A DNA stretch of 64,000 nt from Klebsiella oxytoca NBRC 105695 (GCF_001598695.1 NZ_BCZK01000013.1:1-64000), one strand, 5' to 3'. Shown: positions 1 through 8,473, numbered from the stretch's first letter. Translations and numbers: made by a program. The notes: generated by a model not told the origin, from the letters alone.

Positions 1-81
1 GGACAGGCGCGTCAAGCGCCGCCTCCGGGAAAAACCTACCGCCCCACAGTTCAGTCCCCCGCCCTTCGGGGAGAGGGGGAC
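1..81. repeat. REP-like GC-rich palindromes at window edge
   Basis: Bases 1-30 form part of a GC-rich palindrome (core gcgcgtcaagcgc) that recurs at 7520, 19924 and elsewhere here. Bases 54-81 form a second strong hairpin (gtccccc paired with gggggac around an inner cccttcgggg loop). It lies just past the stop of the leftward gene ending at 90 and could help terminate or stabilise its transcript, though no clean U-run follows directly. Confidence 0.5.
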
Positions 82-89
82 CAGCAAAA

Positions 90-1496
90 TTAACTCACCT
101 TCTCTTCGCTCCCGACCGCCACCCGCGCGCCGTGGCGATAGCCTGCACCCGGATGCGGCGCAGCCAGCCGCGGGCCGGCGCCGAACAGCTTCTCGCGCAG
201 GGTTCCTTCGCGATACTCCTGCTTAAACACGCCGCGCTTTTGCAGCTCCGGGACCAGTAAATCCACCACGTCGCGGAAGGTTTCGTGGGTCACCGCATAG
301 GCGAGATTAAACCCATCGACGTCGGTCTCTTCGACCCAGGACTGCAGCTCATCGGCGACCGTCTGTGGACTGCCGACCACCAGCGGCCCGAAGCCGCCAA
401 TCCCCGCCCAGTCCGCCAGCTTCTGCACGGTCCACTGGCTGTTCGGATCGGCAGTGGAAAACGCCTCCACCATCGACTGAATCGCATTGGTATGCAGATA
501 CTCCAGCACCTGGTCCGGCTGATACTGGCCAAGGTCGATACCGGTCCAGCCGGAGAGCAGCGCCAGCGCCCCTTCGTAGCTGACGTACGGTTTATACTCC
601 TGCCATTTAGCCTGGGCTTCACGGTCGGTTTCGCCGACGATGACCGTCTGCATATTGAAGATCAGGATGCTGCGCGGATCGCGCCCGGCTTCCTCGGCGC
701 GACGGCGAATATCCGCCACCGTCTTTTTCAGCAGTACCTTCGACGGCGCGCCGACAAATACGCACTCCGCGTGGCCGGCGGCGAACTGCTTGCCGCGGCT
801 GGAGGCGCCCGCCTGATAGAGCACCGGCGTACGCTGCGGCGACGGCTCACAAAGGTGGATCCCCGGTACCGAGAAGAAGTTCCCCTGATGGTTGATCGGA
901 TGAATTTTTCGCGGATCGCTGAAGATCTTGCGCTCCCTGTCGCGCAGCACCGCGCCGTCTTCCCAGCTGCCTTCCAGCAGTTTATAGACCACCTCCAGGT
1001 ATTCATCGGCGTAGTCGTAGCGGGCGTCATGGTCGGTCTGCGCTTTTTGCCCAATGTTCCGCGCCCCGCTCTCCAGATAGGAGGTCACGATATTCCAGCC
1101 CACCCGCCCCTTCGTCAGATGGTCGAGGGTCGAAAGACGGCGGGCGAACGGATAGGGATGCTCAAAGGAGAGCGAAGCGGTCAGGCCGAATCCCAGATGC
1201 TCCGTCACCAGCGCCATCGGCGTAATCAGCGCCAGCGGATCGTTGACGGGCACCTGCGCCGCCTGGCGGATCGCCGCATCGCCGTTGCCGTTCAGTACAT
1301 CATAGACGCCCAGCACATCGGCGATAAACAGCCCGTCAAACTTGCCGCGCTCCAGCAGACGCGCCAGGTCGACCCAATATTCGAGGTCTTTATACTGCCA
1401 GGAGCGGTCGCGCGGATGGGCCCACAGCCCCGGCGACTGATGGCCGACGCAGTTCATATCAAAAGCGTTCAGACGAATTTCACGTTGTGATGACAT
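90..1496 (-). CDS. NtaA/SnaA/DszA-family FMN-dependent monooxygenase
   Basis: A 468-residue flavin monooxygenase of the bacterial-luciferase-like superfamily, in the subfamily that includes nitrilotriacetate monooxygenase NtaA and dibenzothiophene sulfone monooxygenase DszA. These use FMNH2 from a partner reductase and O2. Family features visible are the N-terminal LNAFDMN and SPGLW segments, the DGLFIADVLG strand, the GRVGWNIVTS motif and a long C-terminal part. An upstream in-frame start exists at 1538, but the ATG at 1496 has a good ribosome site (ggagaag) and gives the usual MSSQREIRLNAF beginning. It is last in a three-gene leftward operon starting at 4183. The substrate is not readable; context suggests an organosulfur compound such as a sulfone. 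No flavin reductase gene is adjacent. Confidence 0.85.
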   Translation of the reverse strand: MSSQREIRLNAFDMNCVGHQSPGLWAHPRDRSWQYKDLEYWVDLARLLERGKFDGLFIADVLGVYDVLNGNGDAAIRQAAQVPVNDPLALITPMALVTEHLGFGLTASLSFEHPYPFARRLSTLDHLTKGRVGWNIVTSYLESGARNIGQKAQTDHDARYDYADEYLEVVYKLLEGSWEDGAVLRDRERKIFSDPRKIHPINHQGNFFSVPGIHLCEPSPQRTPVLYQAGASSRGKQFAAGHAECVFVGAPSKVLLKKTVADIRRRAEEAGRDPRSILIFNMQTVIVGETDREAQAKWQEYKPYVSYEGALALLSGWTGIDLGQYQPDQVLEYLHTNAIQSMVEAFSTADPNSQWTVQKLADWAGIGGFGPLVVGSPQTVADELQSWVEETDVDGFNLAYAVTHETFRDVVDLLVPELQKRGVFKQEYREGTLREKLFGAGPRLAAPHPGAGYRHGARVAVGSEEKVS

Positions 1497-1571
1497 AGCG
1501 CTTCTCCACGGCGCGCCCCGCTGTCGGGCCGCGCGCATAATCAGTTAAGGGAATCAGGGGATAAAAGGCGT

Positions 1572-2969
1572 TCAGAACGCCGGACATCGGACGGATTGTT
1601 TGACGCCCAGAGTCTGCAGCGCTTCGGCGGCCACGTCAGCGGCATGGTCAGCCACCTGCGGTAGCCCCATCAGCTCTCCGAAGCGGGCCCGCGCGGCAGG
1701 GCCGGAAACCAGTAGTTTGGGATTAGCTTGCCCTTCCCGGCCAATGGCTCGCGAGCGAAGATCGACGTCCAGGCCGAGGCCGAACGCGTCGGCGCGAATC
1801 AGCCCATCCTGGCTTAGCTGGCGCAGCAGCGGCTGGCTATCGGTCAGCGCCCCGTGCGCCGGGCCGGTGGTTAAAATAACGTGGTCAGCGCTCACCCGCT
1901 GTGCTTCACCGTACCGGAGCGCCAGGGTTAACGTCAGCCTTTGCGCATCGCCTTCCAGCGCCGTCAGCCGGGCCGCCAGCACCCGCAGGCTGCCGTCGCG
2001 CTGGCGCTGCTCAATAACCCCGGCGACCTGCGGAGCGATACGGTAGCGGTGAACGTCCCAGTAGCTGCGCAAATGACGCAAGAAGCGCTGGCGATCGGCG
2101 ACCGTCAGCCCCTGCCAGATGCGTTGTCCCTGATTACGTACCGCGTCCATCACCACCTGCCAGGCCAGCCCCTGCTGCTCCGCGCGAGCGATATCCTCGC
2201 GGATCTGCCGCAGCCGCTGGCGCAGCGATCCGCGATCGTATTCGCCTGGCCAGGGGTCACCGCTGCCGCTCAGGTTGCTGCGGGACAGCAGCCCGCGGCG
2301 TGAAAATGCGGTTATCGGCCCCCGATGGCCCAGCCGCGTCAGGGTGGCAACGGTATCCGCCATCGTCAGGCCGGTGCCCACGATCGCGACGCTCGCTTCC
2401 GGTGCGATAGCTTCAAGCACGCCCGCTCGCCAGGGATTAGCAATGAGCGCCGGATGAGTCGCAAACGGCATCGTCAGCGTCGGCAGAGAGGGGGGCGGAT
2501 GGCTAATGGCCAGCACCAGTAGATCGGCCGACAGTCGCCGACCGCTGTCGGTAACGACCTCGCCATGATGAATGCTCAGCGCCTGCTCGCGCAGATGCGT
2601 CAGCCGCCCTGCGCTGGCGCGCGCCTCCTCGGCGAAACGCTGGGCGACGTAGCGGCCAAACTGACCGCGCTGCGGATAAACCGCGCCATCCTCCAGCAGC
2701 GCCTGCGGATCTTCTGCAAAAGCAGGCTGGCTGCGGTACCAGCGATCGAACGCGCCCTCCTCTTCACCGGCAAGCTGCATTCGCGCGGCGGGAACGTTGA
2801 TTCTGTGACTCGGTTCGGTCGTGGAGTAGGCCACGCCCGCGCCGGGCACCTCTCGCGGCTCCAGCAGCGTGACCCGCACGCCAACCGGCGCCAGGCGCAG
2901 GAGATGAATCGCCACCGCCGCGCCGCTAAATCCGCCGCCGACAATCACCACGTGCGGTTCAGTTTGCAT
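1572..2969 (-). CDS. FAD/NAD(P)-binding oxidoreductase
   Basis: A 465-residue soluble flavoprotein. It opens with a Rossmann dinucleotide motif (VGGGFSG, residues about 10-16) for FAD. A second one (VGTGLT, about residue 197) marks an NAD(P) site. The middle contains basic helical segments. It resembles the FAD-NAD(P)-binding family typified by Pfam NAD_binding_9, whose reactions are mostly unknown. It sits between two FMN-dependent monooxygenases, 41 bp after the first and 75 bp before the second, with the same direction, so it is almost certainly in their operon. It could supply electrons or process an intermediate, but a conventional small SsuE-type FMN reductase is not present here and this protein does not resemble one. 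Confidence 0.75.
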   Translation of the reverse strand: MQTEPHVVIVGGGFSGAAVAIHLLRLAPVGVRVTLLEPREVPGAGVAYSTTEPSHRINVPAARMQLAGEEEGAFDRWYRSQPAFAEDPQALLEDGAVYPQRGQFGRYVAQRFAEEARASAGRLTHLREQALSIHHGEVVTDSGRRLSADLLVLAISHPPPSLPTLTMPFATHPALIANPWRAGVLEAIAPEASVAIVGTGLTMADTVATLTRLGHRGPITAFSRRGLLSRSNLSGSGDPWPGEYDRGSLRQRLRQIREDIARAEQQGLAWQVVMDAVRNQGQRIWQGLTVADRQRFLRHLRSYWDVHRYRIAPQVAGVIEQRQRDGSLRVLAARLTALEGDAQRLTLTLALRYGEAQRVSADHVILTTGPAHGALTDSQPLLRQLSQDGLIRADAFGLGLDVDLRSRAIGREGQANPKLLVSGPAARARFGELMGLPQVADHAADVAAEALQTLGVKQSVRCPAF

Positions 2970-3010
2970 AGCCCACCGCCTTCAGAAACCTGTGCAACAT
3001 ACGGTCCCCC

Positions 3011-4183
3011 TCAGCTTGCGCTCACCTGTTTCACCGGACGTTTATCGCCGCCGATAGTTTCGCCGAACGGGCCGGTATTGACGCTACGCGCCTTCGGCTG
3101 CTCATGGCCTGCCAGCGGCAATAACGGCATGACCAGGTCGGCAAAGCGATGGGCCTCTTCCAGATGCGGATAGCCGGAGAAGATAAAGTTGGTGATACCG
3201 AGTGCCTGATATTCACGGATGCGTTCTGCTACCTGCTGCGGATTGCCAACCAGCGCCGTTCCGGCCCCGCCGCGCACCAGCCCCACGCCCGCCCACAGAT
3301 TCGGGGCAATACGCAGATTGTCGCGCGATCCTTTATGCAGCGAACTCATTCGCGCCTGGCCGGTAGAGTCCATACGGGCAAAAATTTTCTGCGCCTGGGC
3401 GATAGTCTCGTCGTCAAGATGAGAAATCAGCCGATCGGCGGCGGCCCACGCCTCTTCTTCGGTTTCGCGGACAATCACGTGCAAACGAATCCCGTACTGC
3501 AGCGTACGGCCCCGGGCGGCGGCGCGCTCGCGCACCACAGCCAGCTTTTCGGCCACCAGCGCCGGCGGCTCGCCCCAGGTCAGGTAGGTATCAATTTGAT
3601 CGGCGGCGACGTCGATGGCCTCCTCGGACGATCCGCCAAAGTAAAGCGGCGGGCCGTTTTCCTGCACCGGTGGAAACAGCACTTCAGCGCCTTCCACGTG
3701 GATATGCTCACCGCGATAGTCCACCTTTTCACCTTGCAGCAGGCGCGAGTAGACGTCGAGAAATTCGCGGGTCACCTGATAGCGTTCGCCGTGGCTGAGG
3801 AAAATGCCGTCGCCTTTGTTCTCCACCGGATCGCCACCGGTAACGACGTTAATCAGCAGCCGGCCGCCCGACAGGCGATCAAGCGTCGCCGCCATTCTCG
3901 CCGCCAGCGTTGGCGGCTGCAGGCCAGGACGAACGGCCACCAGATAGCGCAGGCGGCGGGTCAGCGGCGCCAGGGCCGATGCCACCAGCCATGAGTCTTC
4001 ACAGCTTTTCCCCGTCGGGATCAGCACCCCGTAGTAGCCGAGACTGTCGGCCGCCAGCGCCACCTGCTGCAGGTAAGGCAGGTCAACCGGGCGGCCGCCT
4101 TCTGCGGTACCCAGATAGCGGCCATCGCCGTGGGTAGGCAGAAACCAGAACACATTTATTTTATCGTCGGTTTTTTGCGTCAT
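3011..4183 (-). CDS. SsuD-like FMNH2-dependent alkanesulfonate monooxygenase
   Basis: A 390-residue luciferase-like monooxygenase closely resembling SsuD (381 residues in E. coli), which desulfonates alkanesulfonates to aldehyde and sulfite using FMNH2 and O2. Typical segments are [16 protein letters not shown] at the N-terminus, [20 protein letters not shown], the [14 protein letters not shown] motif, and [20 protein letters not shown] near the C-terminus. A longer open frame begins at 4264, but that ATG lies inside a predicted sigma-54 promoter. The ATG at 4183 has an aggaa ribosome site and gives the normal family start. It is first gene of the leftward operon, divergent from the sigma-54 regulator at 4455. 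No ssuABC transporter or ssuE accompanies it. Whether the substrate is a sulfonate or a sulfone-derived sulfinate is open. Confidence 0.85.
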   Translation of the reverse strand: MTQKTDDKINVFWFLPTHGDGRYLGTAEGGRPVDLPYLQQVALAADSLGYYGVLIPTGKSCEDSWLVASALAPLTRRLRYLVAVRPGLQPPTLAARMAATLDRLSGGRLLINVVTGGDPVENKGDGIFLSHGERYQVTREFLDVYSRLLQGEKVDYRGEHIHVEGAEVLFPPVQENGPPLYFGGSSEEAIDVAADQIDTYLTWGEPPALVAEKLAVVRERAAARGRTLQYGIRLHVIVRETEEEAWAAADRLISHLDDETIAQAQKIFARMDSTGQARMSSLHKGSRDNLRIAPNLWAGVGLVRGGAGTALVGNPQQVAERIREYQALGITNFIFSGYPHLEEAHRFADLVMPLLPLAGHEQPKARSVNTGPFGETIGGDKRPVKQVSAS

Positions 4184-4250
4184 TATCCATTTCCTATATA
4201 ACCATATCCGATATTTATCGAAGAGATGTTTTAATTTGGTTATATGAGTG

Positions 4251-4270
4251 TTAGCGATAATCATGCCAAT
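4251..4270 (-). promoter_or_regulatory. predicted sigma-54 (-24/-12) promoter for the 4183-90 operon
   Basis: On the minus strand the sequence TTGGCATGATTATCGCTAA matches the sigma-54 consensus (TGGCAC/T-N5-TTGCW). The invariant GG is at 4267-4266 and GC at 4255-4254, with exactly 10 bases between them. Predicted transcription start is near 4242, about 60 bases before the ATG at 4183. The divergent gene encodes a sigma-54 activator with an intact GAFTGA loop, which supports the call. The -12 element has TCGC rather than TTGC. Confidence 0.7.
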
Positions 4271-4335
4271 GGTGAATAAAAAATTTACATATTTAAATCA
4301 TGGAGTTAAATAAAAGTTAGTTTTATAACGCTGTC

Positions 4336-4375
4336 GCAAATGCAGCAGCCAATGCGTTCAGGCTGCCGCCTTTGC
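4336..4375. promoter_or_regulatory. inverted repeat, candidate activator-binding (enhancer) site
   Basis: gcaaatgcagcagcc (4336-4350) is repeated in inverted form as ggctgccgcctttgc (4361-4375), 13 of 15 positions matching, with a 10-bp spacer. It lies about 95-130 bp upstream of the predicted sigma-54 start site, the usual position for an enhancer-binding activator. It is also just upstream of the activator gene itself, so it could serve autoregulation. Assigning it to the neighbouring regulator is inference. Confidence 0.55.
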
Positions 4376-4454
4376 AGCAGCACGACAGGTTTGCCCTCTG
4401 GTTTCCGTCTCCGGCACAGGATAAGTTCAAGACATCACATACCGGAGGTCACCC

Positions 4455-6398
4455 ATGCTGAATCCGCAAACCCCAGCCGCCACGCCCGCGCTCATCGATC
4501 CGGCGTCAAAAGCCTTTCAGAGCCTGCTGGATAAACTGGCCCCCACCGAAGCGACCGTGCTGATCGTCGGCGAAACCGGTACTGGTAAAGAGGTTGTCGC
4601 CCGCTATCTGCATCATCATAGTCCGCGTCGTCAGCGGCCGTTTCTCGCCGTTAACTGCGGCGCGCTCAGCGAAAGCCTGGCGGAAGCGGAGCTGTTCGGC
4701 CATGAAAAAGGCGCGTTTACCGGCGCGGTGCAAAGCCATCCCGGCTGGTTCGAAGCGGCAGACGGCGGCACGCTGCTGCTGGATGAAATCGGCGAACTTA
4801 GCCTGGCGCTCCAGGTGAAGCTCTTGCGCGTCCTGCAGGAACGCGAAATTACCCGCGTCGGCTCGCGTAAAGCGATTAAGGTCGATGTCCGGGTGATCGC
4901 CGCCACCCACGTAGACCTGATGCAGGCTATCCGCGAGCGTCGTTTCCGCGAAGACCTCTACTATCGCCTGAATATCGCCATCGTCCCGCTGCCGCCGCTG
5001 CGCCAGCGCCGCCAGGATATTCCCGTTCTGGCGGACCATTTCCTTACGCTCTACGCCCGCCGCCTGGGTCGGCCGGTTCGTCGTCTGGCCCCGGAGACGC
5101 TGGCAAGGCTGATGGAGTACCCCTGGCCGGGCAATATTCGCGAACTTGAGAACACTCTGCATAATGCGGTATTGCTGAGTAAAGAAGAGGAGATCGCCCC
5201 CGCTCAGCTCCGGTTAACCACCCTAAGCGACGCCTCACCGGCGGTAAGCGATAACGAACTGGACGACTTTATTCGTCATCAACTCTCCCTGCCGGGCGAG
5301 CCGCTGTGGGAAAGGGTCACCGGGGCGTTGATTCGCGGCGCGATGGCGCAATGCGACGATAACCAAAGCCAGGCCGCAGCGCTGCTCGGCATTAGCCGCC
5401 ACACGCTGCGCACGCAGCTGGCCAATTTTGGCATCATTAAAAGCCGCCGCCGCCAGGAACCCCTCTTCGGAGCGGCGGTCAATAACGTTTCTCGCGATCG
5501 GGAACTGCGCATCGGCTTCCAGCGTTTTGGCAATCTTGGCATTCTGAAGGCGCGGCAAAGTCTGGAGAAAGCCTTTGCCAGCCGCGGCGTCAGCGTGCTG
5601 TGGAGCGAGTTTCCCGCCGGGCCGCAGCTCCTGCACGCGCTGGCCTGCGATGAAATCGACTTTGGCACCACCGGCGAAGCACCGCCGGTTTTCGCTCAGG
5701 CCAATAATAGCGAGCTGGTCTACGTCGCCTGGGAACCGCCCGCGCCGCAAAGCGTGGCCATGGTCGTCCCACAGCACAGCGACATTCGCACCATTGCCGA
5801 CCTGCGCGGCAAGCGTATCGCGCTGAATAAAGGTTCGAACGTGCACTGGCTGCTGCTGCATATTCTGGAAGAGGCTGGGCTGGGATTAAACGACGTTAAA
5901 GTGGTCTATATTCCGCCAAAATATCCGCTGACCGCCAGCGACTACCTGGCGGTAGACGCCTGGATGATGTGGGATCCGCTGCTTAGCGACGCGGAAGATA
6001 GCGGCGAATTACGGGTAGTAGCCAGCGGCGAGGGGCGCGTCAACAACCATCAGTTCTATCTGTCGCGCCGCGACTACGCCAGCCGCAATAGCGATATTAT
6101 GCAGCGGCTATTCGCCGAGCTGGCGCAGACCGGGCAGTTTATCGACCAGCATCGGGAAAAAGCCGCGGAGCTGCTCTCCGCCGAGCTGGGTCTTAACGCC
6201 GCTTCTCTGACCCGAGCCCTGGCGCGCCGCAGCCATCGCCCGCGCACAATGGACCTTAAAGTGATTCGCGCCCAGCAAAGTATCGCCGATCGGTTTTACG
6301 CGCTGGGCCTTATCAACAAACCGGTTTCAGTGCGCGAAGCCGTGTGGTACGGCGAAGCCACCAATAGCGATCTCGGCCTGCTGATGCACGTCGATTAG
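4455..6398 (+). CDS. sigma-54 activator fused to SsuA-like substrate-binding domain
   Basis: A 647-residue fusion. Residues 1-255 are a sigma-54 AAA+ activator module with Walker A GETGTGKE (39-46), the GAFTGA sigma-54 contact loop (86-91), Walker B GTLLLDE (105-111), an arginine-finger region and GNIRELEN (226-233). Residues about 300-328 are a Fis-type helix-turn-helix (SQAAALLGISRHTLRTQL). Residues about 350-640 resemble the periplasmic sulfonate-binding protein SsuA along its length (RIGFQ, EFPAGPQLL, DFGTTGEAPPVFAQA, YVAWEPP, DAWMMWDP), but without a signal peptide, so this domain should be cytoplasmic. There is no N-terminal receiver, PAS or GAF domain. I infer the SsuA-like part senses an organosulfur ligand or its absence. 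It is divergent from the monooxygenase operon, its likely target. ATG follows accggaggtcacc. Confidence 0.88.
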   Translation: MLNPQTPAATPALIDPASKAFQSLLDKLAPTEATVLIVGETGTGKEVVARYLHHHSPRRQRPFLAVNCGALSESLAEAELFGHEKGAFTGAVQSHPGWFEAADGGTLLLDEIGELSLALQVKLLRVLQEREITRVGSRKAIKVDVRVIAATHVDLMQAIRERRFREDLYYRLNIAIVPLPPLRQRRQDIPVLADHFLTLYARRLGRPVRRLAPETLARLMEYPWPGNIRELENTLHNAVLLSKEEEIAPAQLRLTTLSDASPAVSDNELDDFIRHQLSLPGEPLWERVTGALIRGAMAQCDDNQSQAAALLGISRHTLRTQLANFGIIKSRRRQEPLFGAAVNNVSRDRELRIGFQRFGNLGILKARQSLEKAFASRGVSVLWSEFPAGPQLLHALACDEIDFGTTGEAPPVFAQANNSELVYVAWEPPAPQSVAMVVPQHSDIRTIADLRGKRIALNKGSNVHWLLLHILEEAGLGLNDVKVVYIPPKYPLTASDYLAVDAWMMWDPLLSDAEDSGELRVVASGEGRVNNHQFYLSRRDYASRNSDIMQRLFAELAQTGQFIDQHREKAAELLSAELGLNAASLTRALARRSHRPRTMDLKVIRAQQSIADRFYALGLINKPVSVREAVWYGEATNSDLGLLMHVD

Positions 6399-6488
6399 CC
6401 GGAAACTGCGAGTCATCTTCCTGATTTTACAGGCGCCAATAGCCTCATCGGCGCGGCGATGTTACCCTAAAAAGCATTGAGAACAGGA

Positions 6489-6631
6489 ACCTAACCCACC
6501 AGGCATCATCGTTGCAGACAGTTTGGCCCGAAGAGCGTGCAGAAGCCGGAGCGTAGAGGTAGTACGTGAGGCTTTTGCGCACTGCCCGGCGTCAAACCAG
6601 CAAATAAAATAGCCTGATGGGCCAGGCTTTA
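6489..6631. repeat. ERIC-like palindromic repeat, copy 1 (diverged)
   Basis: About 143 bp between the regulator stop and xni. The ends are imperfect inverted repeats (cctaacccaccaggc / gcctgatgggccaggc) and the core ggagcgtagaggtagtacgtgagg matches the core of the copy at 14891-15041. The architecture resembles an enterobacterial intergenic repeat. It ends just before the xni ribosome site, so it is probably transcribed into the xni leader. Bases 6399-6488 hold no gene I can see. Confidence 0.7.
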
Positions 6632-6642
6632 AGGGGAGAATC

Positions 6643-7398
6643 GTGGCCGTTCATTTACTCATCGTCGACGCACTTAATCTGATTCGCCGCATCCACGCGG
6701 TGCAGGGTTCACCCTGCGTCGATACCTGCTTACATGCCCTCGAGCAGCTGGTGCTCCATAGCCAGCCGACCCACGTGGTGGCGGTATTTGATGACGAAGA
6801 TCGCGGCCACGGCTGGCGGCACCAGCGCCTGCCCGATTATAAAGCCGGGCGCGCGCCGATGCCGGAAACCCTCGAGGCGGAAATGCCGGCGCTGCGGGCG
6901 GCATTTGAGCAGCGCGGGTTTCGTTGCTGGGCGCTCAGCGGCAGCGAAGCCGACGATCTTGCCGCGACTCTGGCGGTTAAGGTGGCGCAGGCCGGGCACC
7001 AGGCGACCATCGTTTCAACCGACAAAGGCTACTGCCAGCTGCTGTCGCCGACGATCCGCATCCGCGACTATTTCCAGAAACGCTGGCTCGACGCGCCGTT
7101 TATCGCCAAAGAGTTCGGCGTGACGCCGGAGCAGCTACCCGACTACTGGGGGCTGGCGGGCATCAGCAGCTCCAGGGTTCCCGGCGTGGCGGGCATTGGG
7201 CCCAAAAGCGCAGCCCAGTTATTAACCGATTTTCAGGATCTGGAAGGGATCTACGCCCGGCTGGCGGACGTGCCGGAGAAGTGGCGTAAAAAGCTGGAAG
7301 AACACAAAGAGATGGCCTTCACCTGCCGGGAAATCGCGCGCCTGCAAACCGATTTACAGCTGGATGGCAACCTGCAGCAGCTGCGGCTGGCACGATAG
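6643..7398 (+). CDS. xni: flap endonuclease Xni (ExoIX)
   Basis: A 251-residue protein of the FEN / DNA polymerase I 5'-nuclease family. It acts on 5'-flap DNA structures in the cytoplasm. Visible features are the metal-site segment [14 protein letters not shown] at the N-terminus, VAVFDDED, the [11 protein letters not shown] acidic motif, [10 protein letters not shown], and the helix-hairpin-helix [11 protein letters not shown] near residue 185. Length equals E. coli Xni (formerly ygdG/exo). Start is GTG, with aaggggaga 5 bases upstream. In E. coli xni is followed by fucO; here it is followed by tandem repeats and then fucA on the opposite strand. Confidence 0.95.
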   Translation: MAVHLLIVDALNLIRRIHAVQGSPCVDTCLHALEQLVLHSQPTHVVAVFDDEDRGHGWRHQRLPDYKAGRAPMPETLEAEMPALRAAFEQRGFRCWALSGSEADDLAATLAVKVAQAGHQATIVSTDKGYCQLLSPTIRIRDYFQKRWLDAPFIAKEFGVTPEQLPDYWGLAGISSSRVPGVAGIGPKSAAQLLTDFQDLEGIYARLADVPEKWRKKLEEHKEMAFTCREIARLQTDLQLDGNLQQLRLAR

Positions 7399-7421
7399 CA
7401 TCAGGCTACGGAGCACACAGC

Positions 7422-7783
7422 TTCCCGGAGGCGATGCTGCGCATCTGTCCGGGCTACCCAATCGCAGACGGCGGTGAATGGTGGGGACTATCGGCCCGCA
7501 GACGGCGGAGTACCTGTAGCCCGGGCAAGGCGCGTCAAGCGCCGCCCCCGGGACCAAAGTGCACTGTGGCTGAATTTCCCGGAGGCGATGCTGCGCATCT
7601 GTCCGGGCTACCCAACCGCAGACGGCGGTGAACCGTGGGGGCTACCGGCCCGCAGACGGCGGAGTACCTGTTGCCCGGGCAAGGCGCGTCAAGCGCCGCC
7701 CCCGGGACCAAAGTGCACCGTGGCTGAATTTCCCGGAGGCGATGCTACGCCTCTGTCCGGGCCCCCCAACCGCAGACGGCGGT
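7422..7783. repeat. 154-bp tandem repeat of paired REP-like palindromes (about 2.4 copies)
   Basis: The motif ttcccggaggcgatgct starts at 7422, 7576 and 7730, a period of exactly 154 bp. Each unit carries two GC-rich hairpins (cccggaggcgatgctgcgca...tccggg and cccgggcaaggcgcg...cccccggg), in the manner of a bacterial interspersed mosaic element. Copies differ by only a few substitutions, suggesting recent duplication. The array fills most of the space between xni and the 3' end of fucA, where fucO lies in E. coli. There is no open frame with coding character; the frames through it are repeat translations. Confidence 0.9.
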
Positions 7784-7825
7784 GAATCTGTACACCGCAG
7801 CCGGCAGAAACGTTCGCTTACGAGA

Positions 7826-8473
7826 TCACTCTTCGATACGCAATCCGTAGGTTTTGAATTTCTCCAGCACGATGGCGATAGCCTCATCATCAAGCACCGG
7901 AACCGGGTCGATGATGGCCAGGGTGCTGAGATAGAGCTGCGCCAGTACCTCAACTTCATGCGCCAGCCACAGGGCCTTTTCCAGATTATCTTCACAAGCG
8001 ATCAGGCCATGGTGCTGCAGCAGGGTCGCTTTGCGATTTTTCAACGCCACGGCCACATGTTCAGACAGCTCACGAGTACCAAAAGTGGCATAGGGTGCGC
8101 AAGGAATGGAGTTACCACCGGCCGCCGCAATCATATAGTGAATGGCGGGAATGGGACGATTGAGGATCGATACCGCCGTGCAGTGAACCGCATGATTATG
8201 CACCACCGCGTGAGCATCAGGACGCGTCTGATAAGCCGCCATATGAAAACGCCACTCGCTGGACGGCAGTTTGCCCTGTTCATGCTGACCTTCGGCATCG
8301 ATATAAACAATGTGCGCTTCCGTCAGCTTTTCATAAGGTATACCGGTTGGTGTGATCAGCATCCCCCCCTGGTACCGCACGCTTACGTTGCCTGCCGTCC
8401 CCTGATTTAACCCCAGGCGGGTCATCTCCAGGCAGGTATCAATAATCTGCCGGGCCAGTCTATTACGTTCCAT
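7826..8473 (-). CDS. fucA: L-fuculose-1-phosphate aldolase
   Basis: A 215-residue class II aldolase that splits L-fuculose 1-phosphate into dihydroxyacetone phosphate and L-lactaldehyde. Zinc ligands known from the E. coli enzyme are present at matching positions: Glu73 (SSEWRFH), His92 and His94 (VVHNHAVH) and His155 (LQHHGL). Length equals E. coli FucA. ATG preceded by agaggtaaag. It is transcribed away from fucPIKUR, across a 560-bp control region. In E. coli fucA is cotranscribed with fucO; here no gene follows, only repeats. Confidence 0.96.
   Translation of the reverse strand: MERNRLARQIIDTCLEMTRLGLNQGTAGNVSVRYQGGMLITPTGIPYEKLTEAHIVYIDAEGQHEQGKLPSSEWRFHMAAYQTRPDAHAVVHNHAVHCTAVSILNRPIPAIHYMIAAAGGNSIPCAPYATFGTRELSEHVAVALKNRKATLLQHHGLIACEDNLEKALWLAHEVEVLAQLYLSTLAIIDPVPVLDDEAIAIVLEKFKTYGLRIEE

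Noticed and set aside
285-1490. 401-codon open frame on the plus strand
   Set aside because: It is the antisense of the NtaA-like monooxygenase, which has clear family motifs. GC-rich codon use leaves long open shadows.
4184-4264. N-terminal 27-residue extension of the SsuD-like enzyme
   Set aside because: Its ATG lies in the predicted sigma-54 promoter and the extension has no family counterpart; ATG 4183 has a ribosome site.
4357-4376. Plus-strand sigma-54 promoter (aggctgccgcctttgca) for the regulator gene
   Set aside because: The GG-GC spacing is 11 rather than 10 bases, and the sequence is better explained as one arm of the inverted repeat.
7422-7783. Tandem 154-bp repeat as CRISPR or coding repeat protein
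   Set aside because: Whole units including spacers repeat, and frames through them contain only translated palindromes.
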